In this document: positions 1 through 7,762 of the stretch, in pieces
Layout: each line of letters opens with the position of its first letter
Numbering within the stretch: position 1 is the first letter of the stretch
DNA from: Phoronis ovalis
Taxonomy: Eukaryota; Phoronida; Phoronidae
Reading direction: 5' to 3'
Assembly (NCBI GenBank): GCA_028565635.1
Contig: JAOXYB010068223.1
Location: forward strand, 1 to 10,081
Length of the DNA stretch: 10,081 nt
Program-made: the position numbers and the translations under genes
Notes under the pieces: model-generated
What the model was told of the DNA's origin: nothing
The model's database searches: none
What the model saw: only the letters and a program-made list of their open reading frames with translations

Positions 1-794
1 CAAGATAATCCTAATAGGTCTGGATATCCAACTATTTCTCTGTGCAACCTGGCCTTTGCTAAAAGGCGATTCTAGTTATGATATAAGATCCGAGAAAGCA
101 CAGTTAGTTTTCCCATCCGCTTCAATAGCAATAAATCACTTTATAAAACACCTTGCCATGCAGACATTCCAATAAAATGTTTAATGGGTTCAGGGTTACA
201 AATATGTTTCTCAATGTTATATCCATGCCAGAAGTAAGATTGGAGTAAGAATAGGGTTAGCATTTTAATAACTACTAGCCGATACCCGTAAAATTACGGG
301 CAATAATGAGGGTTACATAAAATTTGAACAGCTATCTAATTGAACCATCTCGGAGTTAAGATTGAAAAGGGACAAATAAGATACGCAGAAAATAATGTTT
401 TTACTTTTTAATGTTTATTGAGCGATACAGTTAACATGCCTTTGGCCTTTATAACAGTCATTTAACACAACAATACAAACAACATAACAATATAAATGAC
501 CTTTCTAACAATTCTTTTCTCCTCTCCCCAGCACATTATAAATATATGGAGACAGTTATCCATTGTTCTGTTTCCTAGCTCGTCATTATTGGGAGATTTA
601 AAAAAAATTCTTAACTCTTAAATCATTGAATTGTGACTCTATTCTCTCAATTTAATTAAAACTAAAAAAATATTTTGTTTTGCTTTTTGTACATTACTAT
701 AACAATACAGAAATAATCAAACTGAAATTTAAAAGAATACAAATCCAAAAATTTGGCACCTTTGGATTTGCCTCATTTTTGTCGCAGAACAAGT
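1..794. other. AT-rich non-coding stretch
   Basis: No gene is supported here. Open frames are short and none has recognisable motifs. The only structured element seen is the palindrome at 285-300. Short A and T runs and isolated AATAAA-like strings are what the base composition would give by chance. Confidence 0.6.
285..300. repeat. Perfect short palindrome, CCCGTAA-AA-TTACGGG
   Basis: Arms 285-291 and 294-300 are perfectly complementary (7 base pairs) around an AA spacer. It is GC-richer than its surroundings and preceded by ACTAGCCGATA, a setting that could mark the end of a degraded transposable element. No partner end or target duplication was found, so the element identity is a guess. 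Confidence 0.5.
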
Positions 795-1030
795 CAGGAT
801 GGGAATATTTGCAAATACACAGTTTCTCGCAAAAAATATTATAAAATCGGGATGGTTTCTTGCAAACAAATGTTAAAAAATCTGGATGGAAATAGACTTC
901 AAATATTCAAATTTTTTTTAAATCTCCCAATATAAATCTAAATGGGTTTCACGTAAAAATATGTTTAAAATCTCGATGGAAATACATTCCAAACACACTA
1001 ATTAAGAAAAAAGTCTGAATGAAATTTTTA
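795..1030. repeat. Degenerate tandem repeat, higher-order period 90
   Basis: A motif of the form aaaatct-n-gATGG-aaat recurs about six times, with ATGG-like cores near 799, 852, 886, 942, 976 and 1018. The clearest relation is a 90-base period: the stretch starting near 841 aligns with that starting near 931, the ATGG at 852 matching 942 and the GATGGAAATA at 885 matching 975. A shorter sub-unit of about 35 bases is also visible, since 821-855 resembles 854-889. The chance open frame 753-935 lies in this repeat and is not a gene. Confidence 0.6.
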
Positions 1031-1061
1031 AAATTCCGTGTGATCCACTTGGTGAGAAAAC

Positions 1062-1072
1062 GGGGGGGGGGG
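1062..1072 (+). repeat. G11 homopolymer tract
   Basis: Eleven consecutive G follow C1061 and are followed by TGGTTT. It stands out in an AT-rich background. Length is prone to replication slippage and to sequencing error, so the exact count should not be trusted. Confidence 0.8.
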
Positions 1073-1178
1073 TGGTTTCATCCAGTTTGGAACATTTTTT
1101 TCAGAAAAACTGTGCATTGGAAAACTTTTAATGGACATACATGTATTAGGTATCTACTTCGTTTTCATTCTGTCGTAG

Positions 1179-1499
1179 GCCTTTTCTAAAGTTATTACAA
1201 AAAATTCGATCTTTTGTCCCCAATGAAAAGAACACCTCGGACCACTTTGATACTCTATGCGGCATTTAGGGTTGATGGGACATACCAATTAGGGTAAAGC
1301 TCAAGATTGTAAGTTGATAATGTAAATTTTGCCAGAATAGTTTGCCTTTTCCAAAACAAAAATTATTGCAAAAATTCGCTTCTTTATCCGCAATGAAACG
1401 AATACCTCGGAGAGCTTTGATACTCTGTGTGGTATTTAGGATTGATGGGACATATAAATTAAGGTTCAGCTCAAGATTGTAAGTTGATAATGTAAATTA
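1179..1499. repeat. Two-copy tandem duplication, unit about 170 bases
   Basis: Unit 1 is about 1179-1329 and unit 2 about 1344-1499. Shared landmarks are GATACTCT at 1250 and 1419, CAATGAAA at 1222 and 1391, and TCAAGATTGTAAGTTGATAA at 1301 and 1471, giving a shift of 169-170. The left edge (GCCTTTTC at 1179 and 1344) is shifted by only 165, so a small indel separates the copies. Substitutions are scattered, so the duplication is not recent. Neither unit has coding potential. Confidence 0.85.
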
Positions 1500-2476
1500 T
1501 ATGCCTTCCTTAAAAATGCTGTCTTGTATGCTGTCTGTCTTTGTTAGCGGGACTTAATTAGCGGGAAGTGAGTATGTGCAAATACATTAAACATGACAAT
1601 TTCAGGCATGAATGGTGAATAAAATATATATGCGCGAACAAATAACAGTTGATAAATAGAAAATGTTTTTACCTTCACTCTACATTGTAACTATGCTTTT
1701 AAGACGGCCGGCATTTGGAAAAAAATAGTTCATGATATATTCTGCATGTAGAGGTTAACAAGTCTACATGACAAAGAGTCAAATCAAAATAAAGCTCATC
1801 ATATTGTTGACTTGTAGGACCTCGTGAGTCTGGCAGTATATAATTATGCTTTTTACAGTCATTGCATTGTTTAAAAAAAAATGTATATACACCGTGACAA
1901 TGTATTGAAATATTCCATGGTTACAATGGTTAAAACAGTATATGAGTCTATTACAATGCCACATGGAAAACACGTCGTTTAAGATGCACATGGGAGACTG
2001 GAAATGTCTGATGAAACATTAAGCGTCGTGTAGATATAAGACATACAGCAGAACCACTGATTGATTGTATTTATTAGCTGTTATTTATGTATGCATTCAT
2101 CAATAAAAACAAAAATTATTGCTTTATGAAATAAACACAACTGTCACCAGTTGGTGTAAGGGGTTCTATCCTATATGTCTATAAACCATTACCAACTGAC
2201 CATATATGGTAATCATTCTTATGGGGTGACGTCATCTGAACATCACCTGATGATGATTTATGAGTCACTTGTCGCTCTTTTCTACATGAGAAAAGACCAG
2301 AAAATTAATTCTGGTAAGTTTCTATTGATTTGTTTTACTGTCCTCCTTTTGTTTTGCTCCTGGGACATTGTTTTGTCTCTAGGTTGAAGAACTTTGATGC
2401 CAATAATCCTCTTGTCCCCCTTTTAGAAAATCCTATATCTGCCACTGTGTGAATTGATACATTGTTTTTGAAAACT
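1500..2476. other. Non-coding stretch with small direct repeats
   Basis: No gene is supported. Two small direct repeats are visible: ATGCTGTCT at 1516-1524 and 1528-1536, and TTAGCGGGA at 1544-1552 and 1558-1566. The open frames 1779-1991 (minus) and 2175-2387 (plus) are about 70 codons, lack motifs and splice context, and are expected by chance at this composition. Confidence 0.55.
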
Positions 2477-2576
2477 GTGGTGAATGGTGAATAATAACAT
2501 TTACTGGTGAATTTGAATGAGGTTTAGAAATTGCTGGTGAATGGTGAATTTACTTTTTTAAGTGGTGATTGGTGAT
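2477..2576 (+). repeat. GGTGAAT-rich degenerate repeat tract
   Basis: The paired motif TGGTGAATGGTGAAT occurs at 2478-2492 and 2535-2549, with a diverged form TGGTGATTGGTGAT at 2563-2576 and a single TGGTGAAT at 2505-2512. Spacing is irregular (57 and 28 bases between paired copies), so this is a decayed short repeat rather than a clean minisatellite. No function can be inferred. Confidence 0.65.
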
Positions 2577-2863
2577 CTATGTGAACAAAAACGGAAATTG
2601 GCCTTCAGTATCTAATTTCTTTTTTAAATATCTAACTCCTTTATTCAACATTGCGGTATTGGATGTATGAGGGTTTCTACAGTTTCTATAATACCTTAGG
2701 ATTGAAGCCAATAATATCGAAACTGAAACTACCTAGAGATTATCGTCAGTTTTTGCAACAAACATTTTATAGCCAGTTTAAGTCAGAAAGAACTTGTCTG
2801 TAGTAGTATTCAAAATTTGCCTTTATAAAAAAACAAATATAAAATAATCGCATTTTGTTATAA

Positions 2864-3225
2864 GAGGTCATAGCTAGAGAGCAGCCGTTATCGAAACTAG
2901 AGGTCAAAGGTTAACATTCTAAAAATGCTCGAAAAGTTCCAAAATGATGGTATTAGGTCATAAAAAGGTCATTTTGATGACATTTGAGAATAAGTCGTAG
3001 TGTTTATTCCAATAGGTTTATAATTTGACATTTGACAGTCTCAGAGTCGCGGGAGAGTTGATCTTGATGTCAAAGGTCATCTAGATGTCAAAGTTCAAAG
3101 TCCCAAAATGGCGTAAAAATTTCATCAAGCATTTTGAAATCAAGAAGACCCACATCAGAGAATTTCTATTATTTGCTGAAAAATTCAAAAATGATGTTGA
3201 AAGGTAATTTATAGGTCATGCAGTT
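2864..3225 (+). repeat. GGTCA-rich dispersed repeat, copy A
   Basis: This stretch shares extended, diverged similarity in the same orientation with 8585-9380 (copy B). Shared blocks include AAAATGATGGTATT (2941 in A, 8699 in B), AAGGTCATTTTGATGAC followed by TTTGAGAATA, TTTATTCCAA before TAATTTGACA, and a GACAGT-GTCAGAG block. It contains many AGGTCA-like half sites, for example AGGTCAAAGGTTA near 2901. An imperfect inverted repeat has arms 2964-2972 and 2977-2985 with one mismatch. Copy A keeps an uninterrupted site at 3007-3030 where copy B carries an insertion. The family was not recognised. Confidence 0.75.
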
Positions 3226-3653
3226 CCTTGATTGTTTTATTTTACTTAAAATGGCTTAACTAATACCATTATACTGTTATACATGGGCCTGAAATTTTAA
3301 GCCAGTATGCCATAGAGATATATTTCACGGCGTTTTAAAATACAATAAAATAAATATCTTAAACTAATGAAAACCTAGAATAGATGCTGAACTATGCTTC
3401 AGATACATTTAACTATACACAGTTAAATTGAAAAAAATCAGGCAGACAGTGAGTGTACAGATATTGTGGTAATCATCTATAATGTTATACCAGAACAACT
3501 GCAATTACCCAATACAATCTTATAAAGATAAGAAAATGTAAACATAGAAATTTTAAGAGAATCTGGAAAAAAAGTGGATTGCTTTTAAGTATATTACCCT
3601 TTCTAATTGCAGTTCCTCAAGCGAAGTCCAGACCGGCTGTGACCTATCTCGAC
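3226..3653. other. Upstream flank of the TLR gene
   Basis: No coding region is supported. A pyrimidine-rich stretch ending in CTAATTGCAG (AG at 3611-3612) resembles a 3-prime splice site, so a separate upstream untranslated exon joined at 3613 is possible as an alternative to the TATA-proximal start. I saw no clear NF-kappaB consensus (GGGRNNYYCC) between 3400 and 3763. Confidence 0.4.
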
Positions 3654-3691
3654 TATAAAAAAGTAGTCGTGATCATTTAGAAGTTCACATC
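3654..3691 (+). promoter_or_regulatory. Candidate core promoter (TATA box plus initiator)
   Basis: TATAAAAAA lies at 3654-3662. TCACATC at 3685-3691 fits the initiator consensus YYANWYY, with its A at 3687, 33 bases after the first T of the TATA box. This is close to the usual spacing. It would give a 5-prime untranslated region of about 77 bases before the ATG at 3764. TATA-like strings are common in AT-rich DNA, so position and spacing are the main support. Confidence 0.5.
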
Positions 3692-3763
3692 TAGCAGATA
3701 CTACAAGTTTACTTCATGTGCGTTGCGTTTTCTACAAGGTTTTTGTGAGGTTTTTAGAGAGTC

Positions 3764-6049
3764 ATGATTGCTAATAAGAAGGACAGTCTTTCAGAAAACT
3801 GGCATTTCTGCCTTTTGTTAATAGTCGCATCTTGCTACAAAGGCAATACTACTATTATTTATAGCGGATTGGCAGGTCCACAAAACTGTCCTGCCACGTG
3901 TTCCTGCAAAACAGTGGAACCTGATTACGTTGTAAACTGTTCAGGAAAATCCTTGGATACTATCCCAGAACAAATACCCTTGGATACAACAGTACTTTTG
4001 CTAAGCAACAATAACATTACAGAGATACCAAATCATGCATTTGTACGGATTCGTAAATTGCGACATCTTGATTTATCGCATAACGACGAACTCGCAATTT
4101 ATAATTCCAGTTTATACGGACTAAATAATCTGGAAATATTAGACATTCATAATATACAAAATCTTTCGTTAAGTTGCAACAGCCCATTTCGTCATTTAAT
4201 TCGATTGAAGAGATTAATCATGAAGTCCGTTTATCATATGAATTACTTGTGTCTTGACAAGTCCATCCGTGATTTAACTGAGCTCGAATATGTTTCAGTA
4301 AGATGGGCTGCAAATGGTCCGTTGTCACAAGGATTCGCCTCACTAAAGAAAATGAAGATTCTTGATCTATATAAATCCTCCATCAGCCTTACTAAAGAAT
4401 ATTTTAGCATTTTATCTAATTTAACAATTGAAATATTGTCTATTCGCGACTTAAGAACGTTTAGCGAAAGCGATTCATTTCAGTTTGATCCTGATGCTTT
4501 AAGTGATTTAGAATATCTCAAAGTTGTCGATATATCAAATAACTGTATTACGTACCCAAGAAACAGTAACTATACAATATTAGACATTTTACAAAGTTTT
4601 CAAAACAGTACTTCTCTCGAAACGTTGGTAATGGATCGGACAATACCATCACTGTCACAGACTGAAGATCTTTTATCAACTACACTTAAAGCAGACATAT
4701 TTTTTGCCCTAAAAGACGTTAAACTCAAACAATTATCCTTGCAGTCAAACCGATTCACCGTAATATATCCATTCCTGAGATATCTAAGGCATCTAGAATA
4801 TATCAATTTGGACTATAATTATATCCTCTTTAGTAATAATAAATACAAAGTATATTTTGATTTATTATTGGAAGCCAAAAATATAACAGAATTTCATATG
4901 TCTAATCAAATTCCCCTCGATGATTGTAAACAGTGTTGGCGTGACGAAAGTCCTTTGTTCATGATGAACTACAATATTGATAATAGCGGCGACGATTCAG
5001 TTGATCTCCAAGGATTGGTGCCTATAACTTCAAAATTAAATAGTATTTACATTAATAACAATCCGTCAATAGTGGGCGGAAACATCAATTCCCCTCAACA
5101 GATTATTGATCTTAGCAATTGGACCATAGATGGATATCATATTCCGTTACGTAACCATCTCACCTTCTTTGATTTTTCTTCAAATCGTTTAAGAAGATTT
5201 CCATTTGCTATCAAAGGTTTGAATAATTTAACAGAACTAAATATGGCAGGCAATTTCATGGAAGACCCATATCCTAAGGCATTCAAATTTGCTCCTAGTC
5301 TGGAACGCTTGTTGATGTCAGATAATAGGCTAGGTGTATTTTCCACAGACACTACCCTGGTTGAACTTTTTAGTGATTTAATGAATTTAAAATTTCTGGA
5401 TTTAAATAACAACGCATTGACTAGCTTACCAAATGGAATGTTCCGAAACTGTCCAAAACTGGAAACTATTAAACTGGCTCATAATGCTCTTTTGTCTATT
5501 ACCTTTGATTTCTACAATTTACGAAATATTCGGTACACGGATCTTCAATATAATCAACTAGCTACCTTTGAAGCAACCCAAATAAAGAATATGGAAAAGG
5601 TCGCCTCAGACCATGATCTGGTTTTGAACTTAGGCGGAAACGAAGAATTTCAATGCTTCAGTGAAAACATGGCTTTTCTAAAATGGTTTCAAGATCCAAA
5701 AAGGAAAGTAAAAATCATGAATAACGAAACAATTACTTGCACTTTAACTAACAGAAGTCGTGCTGCGATATCTGCTGTTGACATCTCTGCAATGAAGCTT
5801 AACTGTTTCAGAAATATACTAATTATTATCACCGTGACGTGTAGTTGTGTATTAATAGTAGTTGGTATTTTGTTGTGGCACCACAAGTGCACACTTAAAT
5901 ATTGGTATTATCAAATGAAACTTAAAATTCGACCTCATCCACCTGTTGGGAATGGAGAAATATCTTGCGGGATTTTGACGCATATCTCTCCTGTCCGAAT
6001 ATGGATCCGCAGTGGTCAAGAGATATTTTACGAAAACTTGAAGAGCTGA
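3764..6049 (+). CDS. Toll-like receptor, ectodomain and membrane part
   Basis: This encodes a type I membrane pattern-recognition receptor of the Toll-like family. The ATG at 3764 is the first after an in-frame TAG at 3755. Residues 13-25 form a signal peptide core. LRRNT cysteines are C42-x3-C46-x-C48-x10-C59. About 20 leucine-rich repeats follow, clearest at 73-120 and 464-612, with an irregular middle that includes C388-x2-C391. A single LRRCT has C631, C659 and C681; the expected second cysteine is Ser633. A transmembrane helix spans about 684-705, then comes a basic juxtamembrane segment. About 13 N-glycosylation sequons fit an extracellular domain. After roughly residue 732 the frame no longer encodes TLR sequence; it runs into a short unrelated tail and stops at 6049. 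The Toll/IL-1 receptor domain continues in another frame. Family members usually signal through MyD88-type adaptors, which this product as read could not engage. Confidence 0.93.
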   Translation: MIANKKDSLSENWHFCLLLIVASCYKGNTTIIYSGLAGPQNCPATCSCKTVEPDYVVNCSGKSLDTIPEQIPLDTTVLLLSNNNITEIPNHAFVRIRKLRHLDLSHNDELAIYNSSLYGLNNLEILDIHNIQNLSLSCNSPFRHLIRLKRLIMKSVYHMNYLCLDKSIRDLTELEYVSVRWAANGPLSQGFASLKKMKILDLYKSSISLTKEYFSILSNLTIEILSIRDLRTFSESDSFQFDPDALSDLEYLKVVDISNNCITYPRNSNYTILDILQSFQNSTSLETLVMDRTIPSLSQTEDLLSTTLKADIFFALKDVKLKQLSLQSNRFTVIYPFLRYLRHLEYINLDYNYILFSNNKYKVYFDLLLEAKNITEFHMSNQIPLDDCKQCWRDESPLFMMNYNIDNSGDDSVDLQGLVPITSKLNSIYINNNPSIVGGNINSPQQIIDLSNWTIDGYHIPLRNHLTFFDFSSNRLRRFPFAIKGLNNLTELNMAGNFMEDPYPKAFKFAPSLERLLMSDNRLGVFSTDTTLVELFSDLMNLKFLDLNNNALTSLPNGMFRNCPKLETIKLAHNALLSITFDFYNLRNIRYTDLQYNQLATFEATQIKNMEKVASDHDLVLNLGGNEEFQCFSENMAFLKWFQDPKRKVKIMNNETITCTLTNRSRAAISAVDISAMKLNCFRNILIIITVTCSCVLIVVGILLWHHKCTLKYWYYQMKLKIRPHPPVGNGEISCGILTHISPVRIWIRSGQEIFYENLKS

Positions 6050-6266
6050 ATTTTGCAGTTTTCTTTCATGAAAGAGATTCAATCCCAGGGGCTAATATTT
6101 ATGAAGAAATCGTACGTGGTATTGATGCCAGTAAAAAACTTCTGTTTTGTGTTAATGAAAACATTAATAAATGCGATAGACAAACATTTGAACTAGAAAT
6201 TAGTTATATTCGTGGAAAAGGATTTATTATACCCATTTTGAAAGAAGATGCCCCATCCCAGTGGCC
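5959..6266 (+). pseudogene. TLR signalling (TIR) domain, first part, displaced frame
   Basis: In the frame starting at positions of the form 3n+1, open from 5926 to a TAA at 6286-6288, the sequence encodes the N-terminal two thirds of a Toll/IL-1 receptor domain. Box 1 is FDAYLSC (5974-5994). Box 2 is RDSIPG (6073-6090), which keeps the RDxxPG BB-loop including the proline. Between and after are recognisable helices and strands, for example DILRKLEELNFAVFFHE, then FELEIS and GFIIPIL. The receptor frame upstream differs by one base, so one base has been lost (or two gained) between 5926 and 5970; the A run near 5958 is a plausible place. No intron of realistic size fits in that interval. It cannot be translated from the receptor start as written. 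Confidence 0.85.
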
Positions 6267-6408
6267 ATGCTGCCAAAAGCATTGCTAAATCTCCTTCGAG
6301 TCGGTGTATACTTAGAATGGCCGACTGAAGAACATGACGAAATTAAATTCTGGAAAAATGTGCAAACAGCAATTCGAACCCCAAAAGGAGTCCGTATTAG
6401 GAAAGATG
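6267..6408 (+). pseudogene. TLR signalling (TIR) domain, C-terminal part, second displaced frame
   Basis: The frame starting at multiples of 3 is open from 6204 and encodes the end of the same domain. MLPKALLNLLR corresponds to the usual P-P-x-L-x-x-L-L segment, YLEWP follows, and box 3 is FW at 6348-6353 within EIKFWKNVQTAI. Homology passes from the preceding frame (PSQWP) to this one at about 6262-6268, implying a second single-base loss. The two parts total about 144 codons, a full-length domain. Read without splicing the frame continues to TAA at 6462-6464; a strong splice donor at 6409 suggests the exon ends at 6408. Confidence 0.83.
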
Positions 6409-6738
6409 GTGAGTGTTATTGCATAGTATTTAGCTTCAATCCTGTAAAGGTTATATTTCGCTAAAAGTTAATAAAAAAGATAAAACAATATACAACAATA
6501 AAAAAAATGGCTTGACAATATTATTAACTTTTCTGTCATTAGCAATTGGAAGTCAAGTTGTGCTTAGTATTTCATTCCTGTACGACTACCGTCTGGCACC
6601 CGTAACTCAAAGCAACCTTATAGTCTGCGGAGAGGCACATATTTTAAGCCTTTTTTACTTTGTTTCAAATATAATTGAATTTTTCATTAGGTTTAATGAC
6701 TCAACATGGTTTATATATTGATATGTTTAACATTACAG
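6409..6738 (+). other. Candidate 330-base intron near the TLR 3-prime end
   Basis: The donor reads GATG followed by GTGAGT at 6409-6414, a near-ideal match to the consensus. The acceptor is ACATTACAG ending at 6738, preceded by a T/A-rich stretch; TTGAT at 6718-6722 could serve as branch site. The interval is AT-rich. Inside it are AATAAA strings at 6470-6475 and 6497-6502 that could end an unspliced transcript. The intronic open frame 6512-6721 is taken as chance. Confidence 0.55.
6470..6475 (+). terminator. Polyadenylation signal for an unspliced TLR end
   Basis: AATAAA lies six bases after the TAA at 6462-6464, and a second copy is at 6497-6502. They would serve a transcript that reads through the donor at 6409. 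In AT-rich DNA the hexamer is frequent, so confidence is low. Confidence 0.3.
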
Positions 6739-6764
6739 GATGCGTAATTTATTATGCTAAGTGA
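6739..6764 (+). CDS. Candidate last coding exon of the TLR gene
   Basis: Joining G6408 to 6739 gives Gly-Cys-Val-Ile-Tyr-Tyr-Ala-Lys and then TGA at 6762-6764, so the exon would add a short C-terminal tail of eight residues after the signalling domain. TLRs commonly end soon after box 3, so this length is reasonable. The call rests on splice-site quality and the polyadenylation signals downstream; it carries no domain evidence of its own. Confidence 0.45.
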
Positions 6765-6900
6765 GAAAGAAATCGGCAGCCAGCCACGCTCCCAGTTCAA
6801 AGGTCAGAACAATGACTGTAGGCAGCTCATTCATTTTCCAAGGGAACTAATAGTGCTTGTATGTCAGTGACTACGAACATTTATATAACTATCTATTCAT

Positions 6901-6906
6901 AATAAA
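6901..6906 (+). terminator. Polyadenylation signal for the spliced TLR end
   Basis: AATAAA lies about 137 bases after the candidate TGA at 6762-6764, and another is at 6940-6945. They would give a 3-prime untranslated region of about 160-200 bases, which is normal for an animal gene. Confidence 0.4.
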
Positions 6907-6945
6907 CTATAAAATGAGGCATGTTGCAACTATTTGTGAAATAAA

Positions 6946-7393
6946 TAATTGCTACGCAGTTGCAACGCTTAGTGAACCATTTGCTCACTATTCAATCCCT
7001 GTTTTATTAGCTGGCTCTTGAGATCGTTTCACCAGGATGATTTACTTAGGAGAGACAGCTGTTGTCAGCTACTTTGAAAAATGTAGGCCCAAACTAGTTG
7101 AAACACAATTTATATTTATTTAAAAAATCCCATAATTTCAAATTCAAATATCTTTTTGTAGTATTTCCTTTTTTATTTTGTACTGCTTGTACATGACAGA
7201 TGTTAAAGCATAATTTTTTTAACAACGTACACATTTTCAGATAATCCTCTCTAAAGTCTTTCTGTATGTACTTGAAATGACTTGAAAAATGGGTTTGATT
7301 GCATTTGTGTAAAACATGGTTTTGTATTGGTGATTTGTGAAAAATTATAGTTAGCTTTTAAAAAAGAAGTCAGATGACATTATGTTTCACCTA
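6946..7393. other. Intergenic stretch after the TLR gene
   Basis: No gene, RNA or structured repeat is visible. The sequence is AT-rich with short homopolymers. It separates the presumed TLR 3-prime end from the inverted-repeat element that starts at 7394. Confidence 0.55.
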
Positions 7394-7431
7394 ATCTGTT
7401 ATATTTCACATGCATAATCCATAGTCTATAT

Positions 7432-7455
7432 ATGTATACTTGCTAAAGTATACAT
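7432..7455. repeat. Perfect 10-base-pair hairpin inside the mobile element
   Basis: ATGTATACTT (7432-7441) pairs perfectly with AAGTATACAT (7446-7455) around the loop GCTA. It lies just inside the left terminal repeat. The corresponding sequence near the right end lacks the full hairpin, so the two ends are no longer symmetric here. Confidence 0.7.
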
Positions 7456-7582
7456 GTGTACCCTCAATGTACGTATCCCTTGGATATTTCCTCCCGATTC
7501 GTAATGGTCTAGAACAGCCATGAACCCTGTGTCCTGACTAGGTTTAGGTACATGTTGTACTATATATGATATTAAGGATAGA

Positions 7583-7610
7583 GTTAAGGTTAGGGGTGGG
7601 GTTGGGTTAG
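7583..7610 (+). repeat. Short telomere-like G-rich stretch
   Basis: The run contains GGTTAGGGG, TGGGG, TTGGG and TTAG, imperfect forms of the animal telomere unit TTAGGG. It is only about 28 bases and interstitial. It could come from a decayed microsatellite inside the element. Confidence 0.4.
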
Positions 7611-7691
7611 TATGCATGTATACCAAAATGTATACTCGGAACCTCGCTAGGTAGATAGAATTATAGGAATTGAACAGGGTTCTTTCAACTC

Positions 7692-7762
7692 GTCTTCGTG
7701 GCATAGGGGTAATGTGTTGGGCTACGGAGCGAATCGAAAGGTTTTGGATCCGATTGGAGCAA
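7692..7762 (+). other. tRNA-like block, probable SINE-type internal promoter
   Basis: TGGCATAGGGG at 7699-7709 fits the start of the RNA polymerase III A box (TRGCNNAG). GGTTTTGGATCC at 7740-7751 resembles the B box GGTTCGANTCC with an inserted base. Between them CTACGGA at 7722-7728 equals the anticodon loop expected for tRNA-Arg with anticodon ACG (7724-7726), and the leading GTGGC also fits tRNA-Arg. The anticodon and T stems do not pair properly and no acceptor stem forms, so it is not a working tRNA gene. The best reading is a tRNA-Arg-derived SINE head or an old tRNA relic captured in the inverted-repeat element. Confidence 0.5.

Noticed and set aside
753-935. 60-codon open frame on the plus strand
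   Set aside because: It lies in the degenerate tandem repeat at 795-1030 and its content follows from the repeat.
2175-2387. 70-codon open frame with a hydrophobic C-terminal end
   Set aside because: T-rich DNA yields hydrophobic residues by chance, and there is no family motif, splice context or polyadenylation signal tied to it.
4600-5412. Minus-strand open frames within the TLR exon (4600-4806, 5137-5412)
   Set aside because: They are shadows of the coding strand and encode no recognisable motif.
5926-5970. A short intron joining the receptor frame to the signalling-domain frame
   Set aside because: The interval in which the frame must change is under 50 bases, and the GT and AG dinucleotides within it would give introns far too short to be spliced.
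5689-6082. Minus-strand open frames opposite the membrane and signalling region
   Set aside because: They are complements of the TLR sequence and have no independent support.
5940-6288. Programmed ribosomal frameshifting to join the three TLR frames
   Set aside because: Neither change point shows a slippery heptamer in the correct phase, and two such events in one domain would be without precedent in this family as far as I know.
7692-7762. A functional tRNA-Arg gene
   Set aside because: The acceptor, anticodon and T stems do not pair and the B box carries an extra base, so only a tRNA-derived relic is supported.
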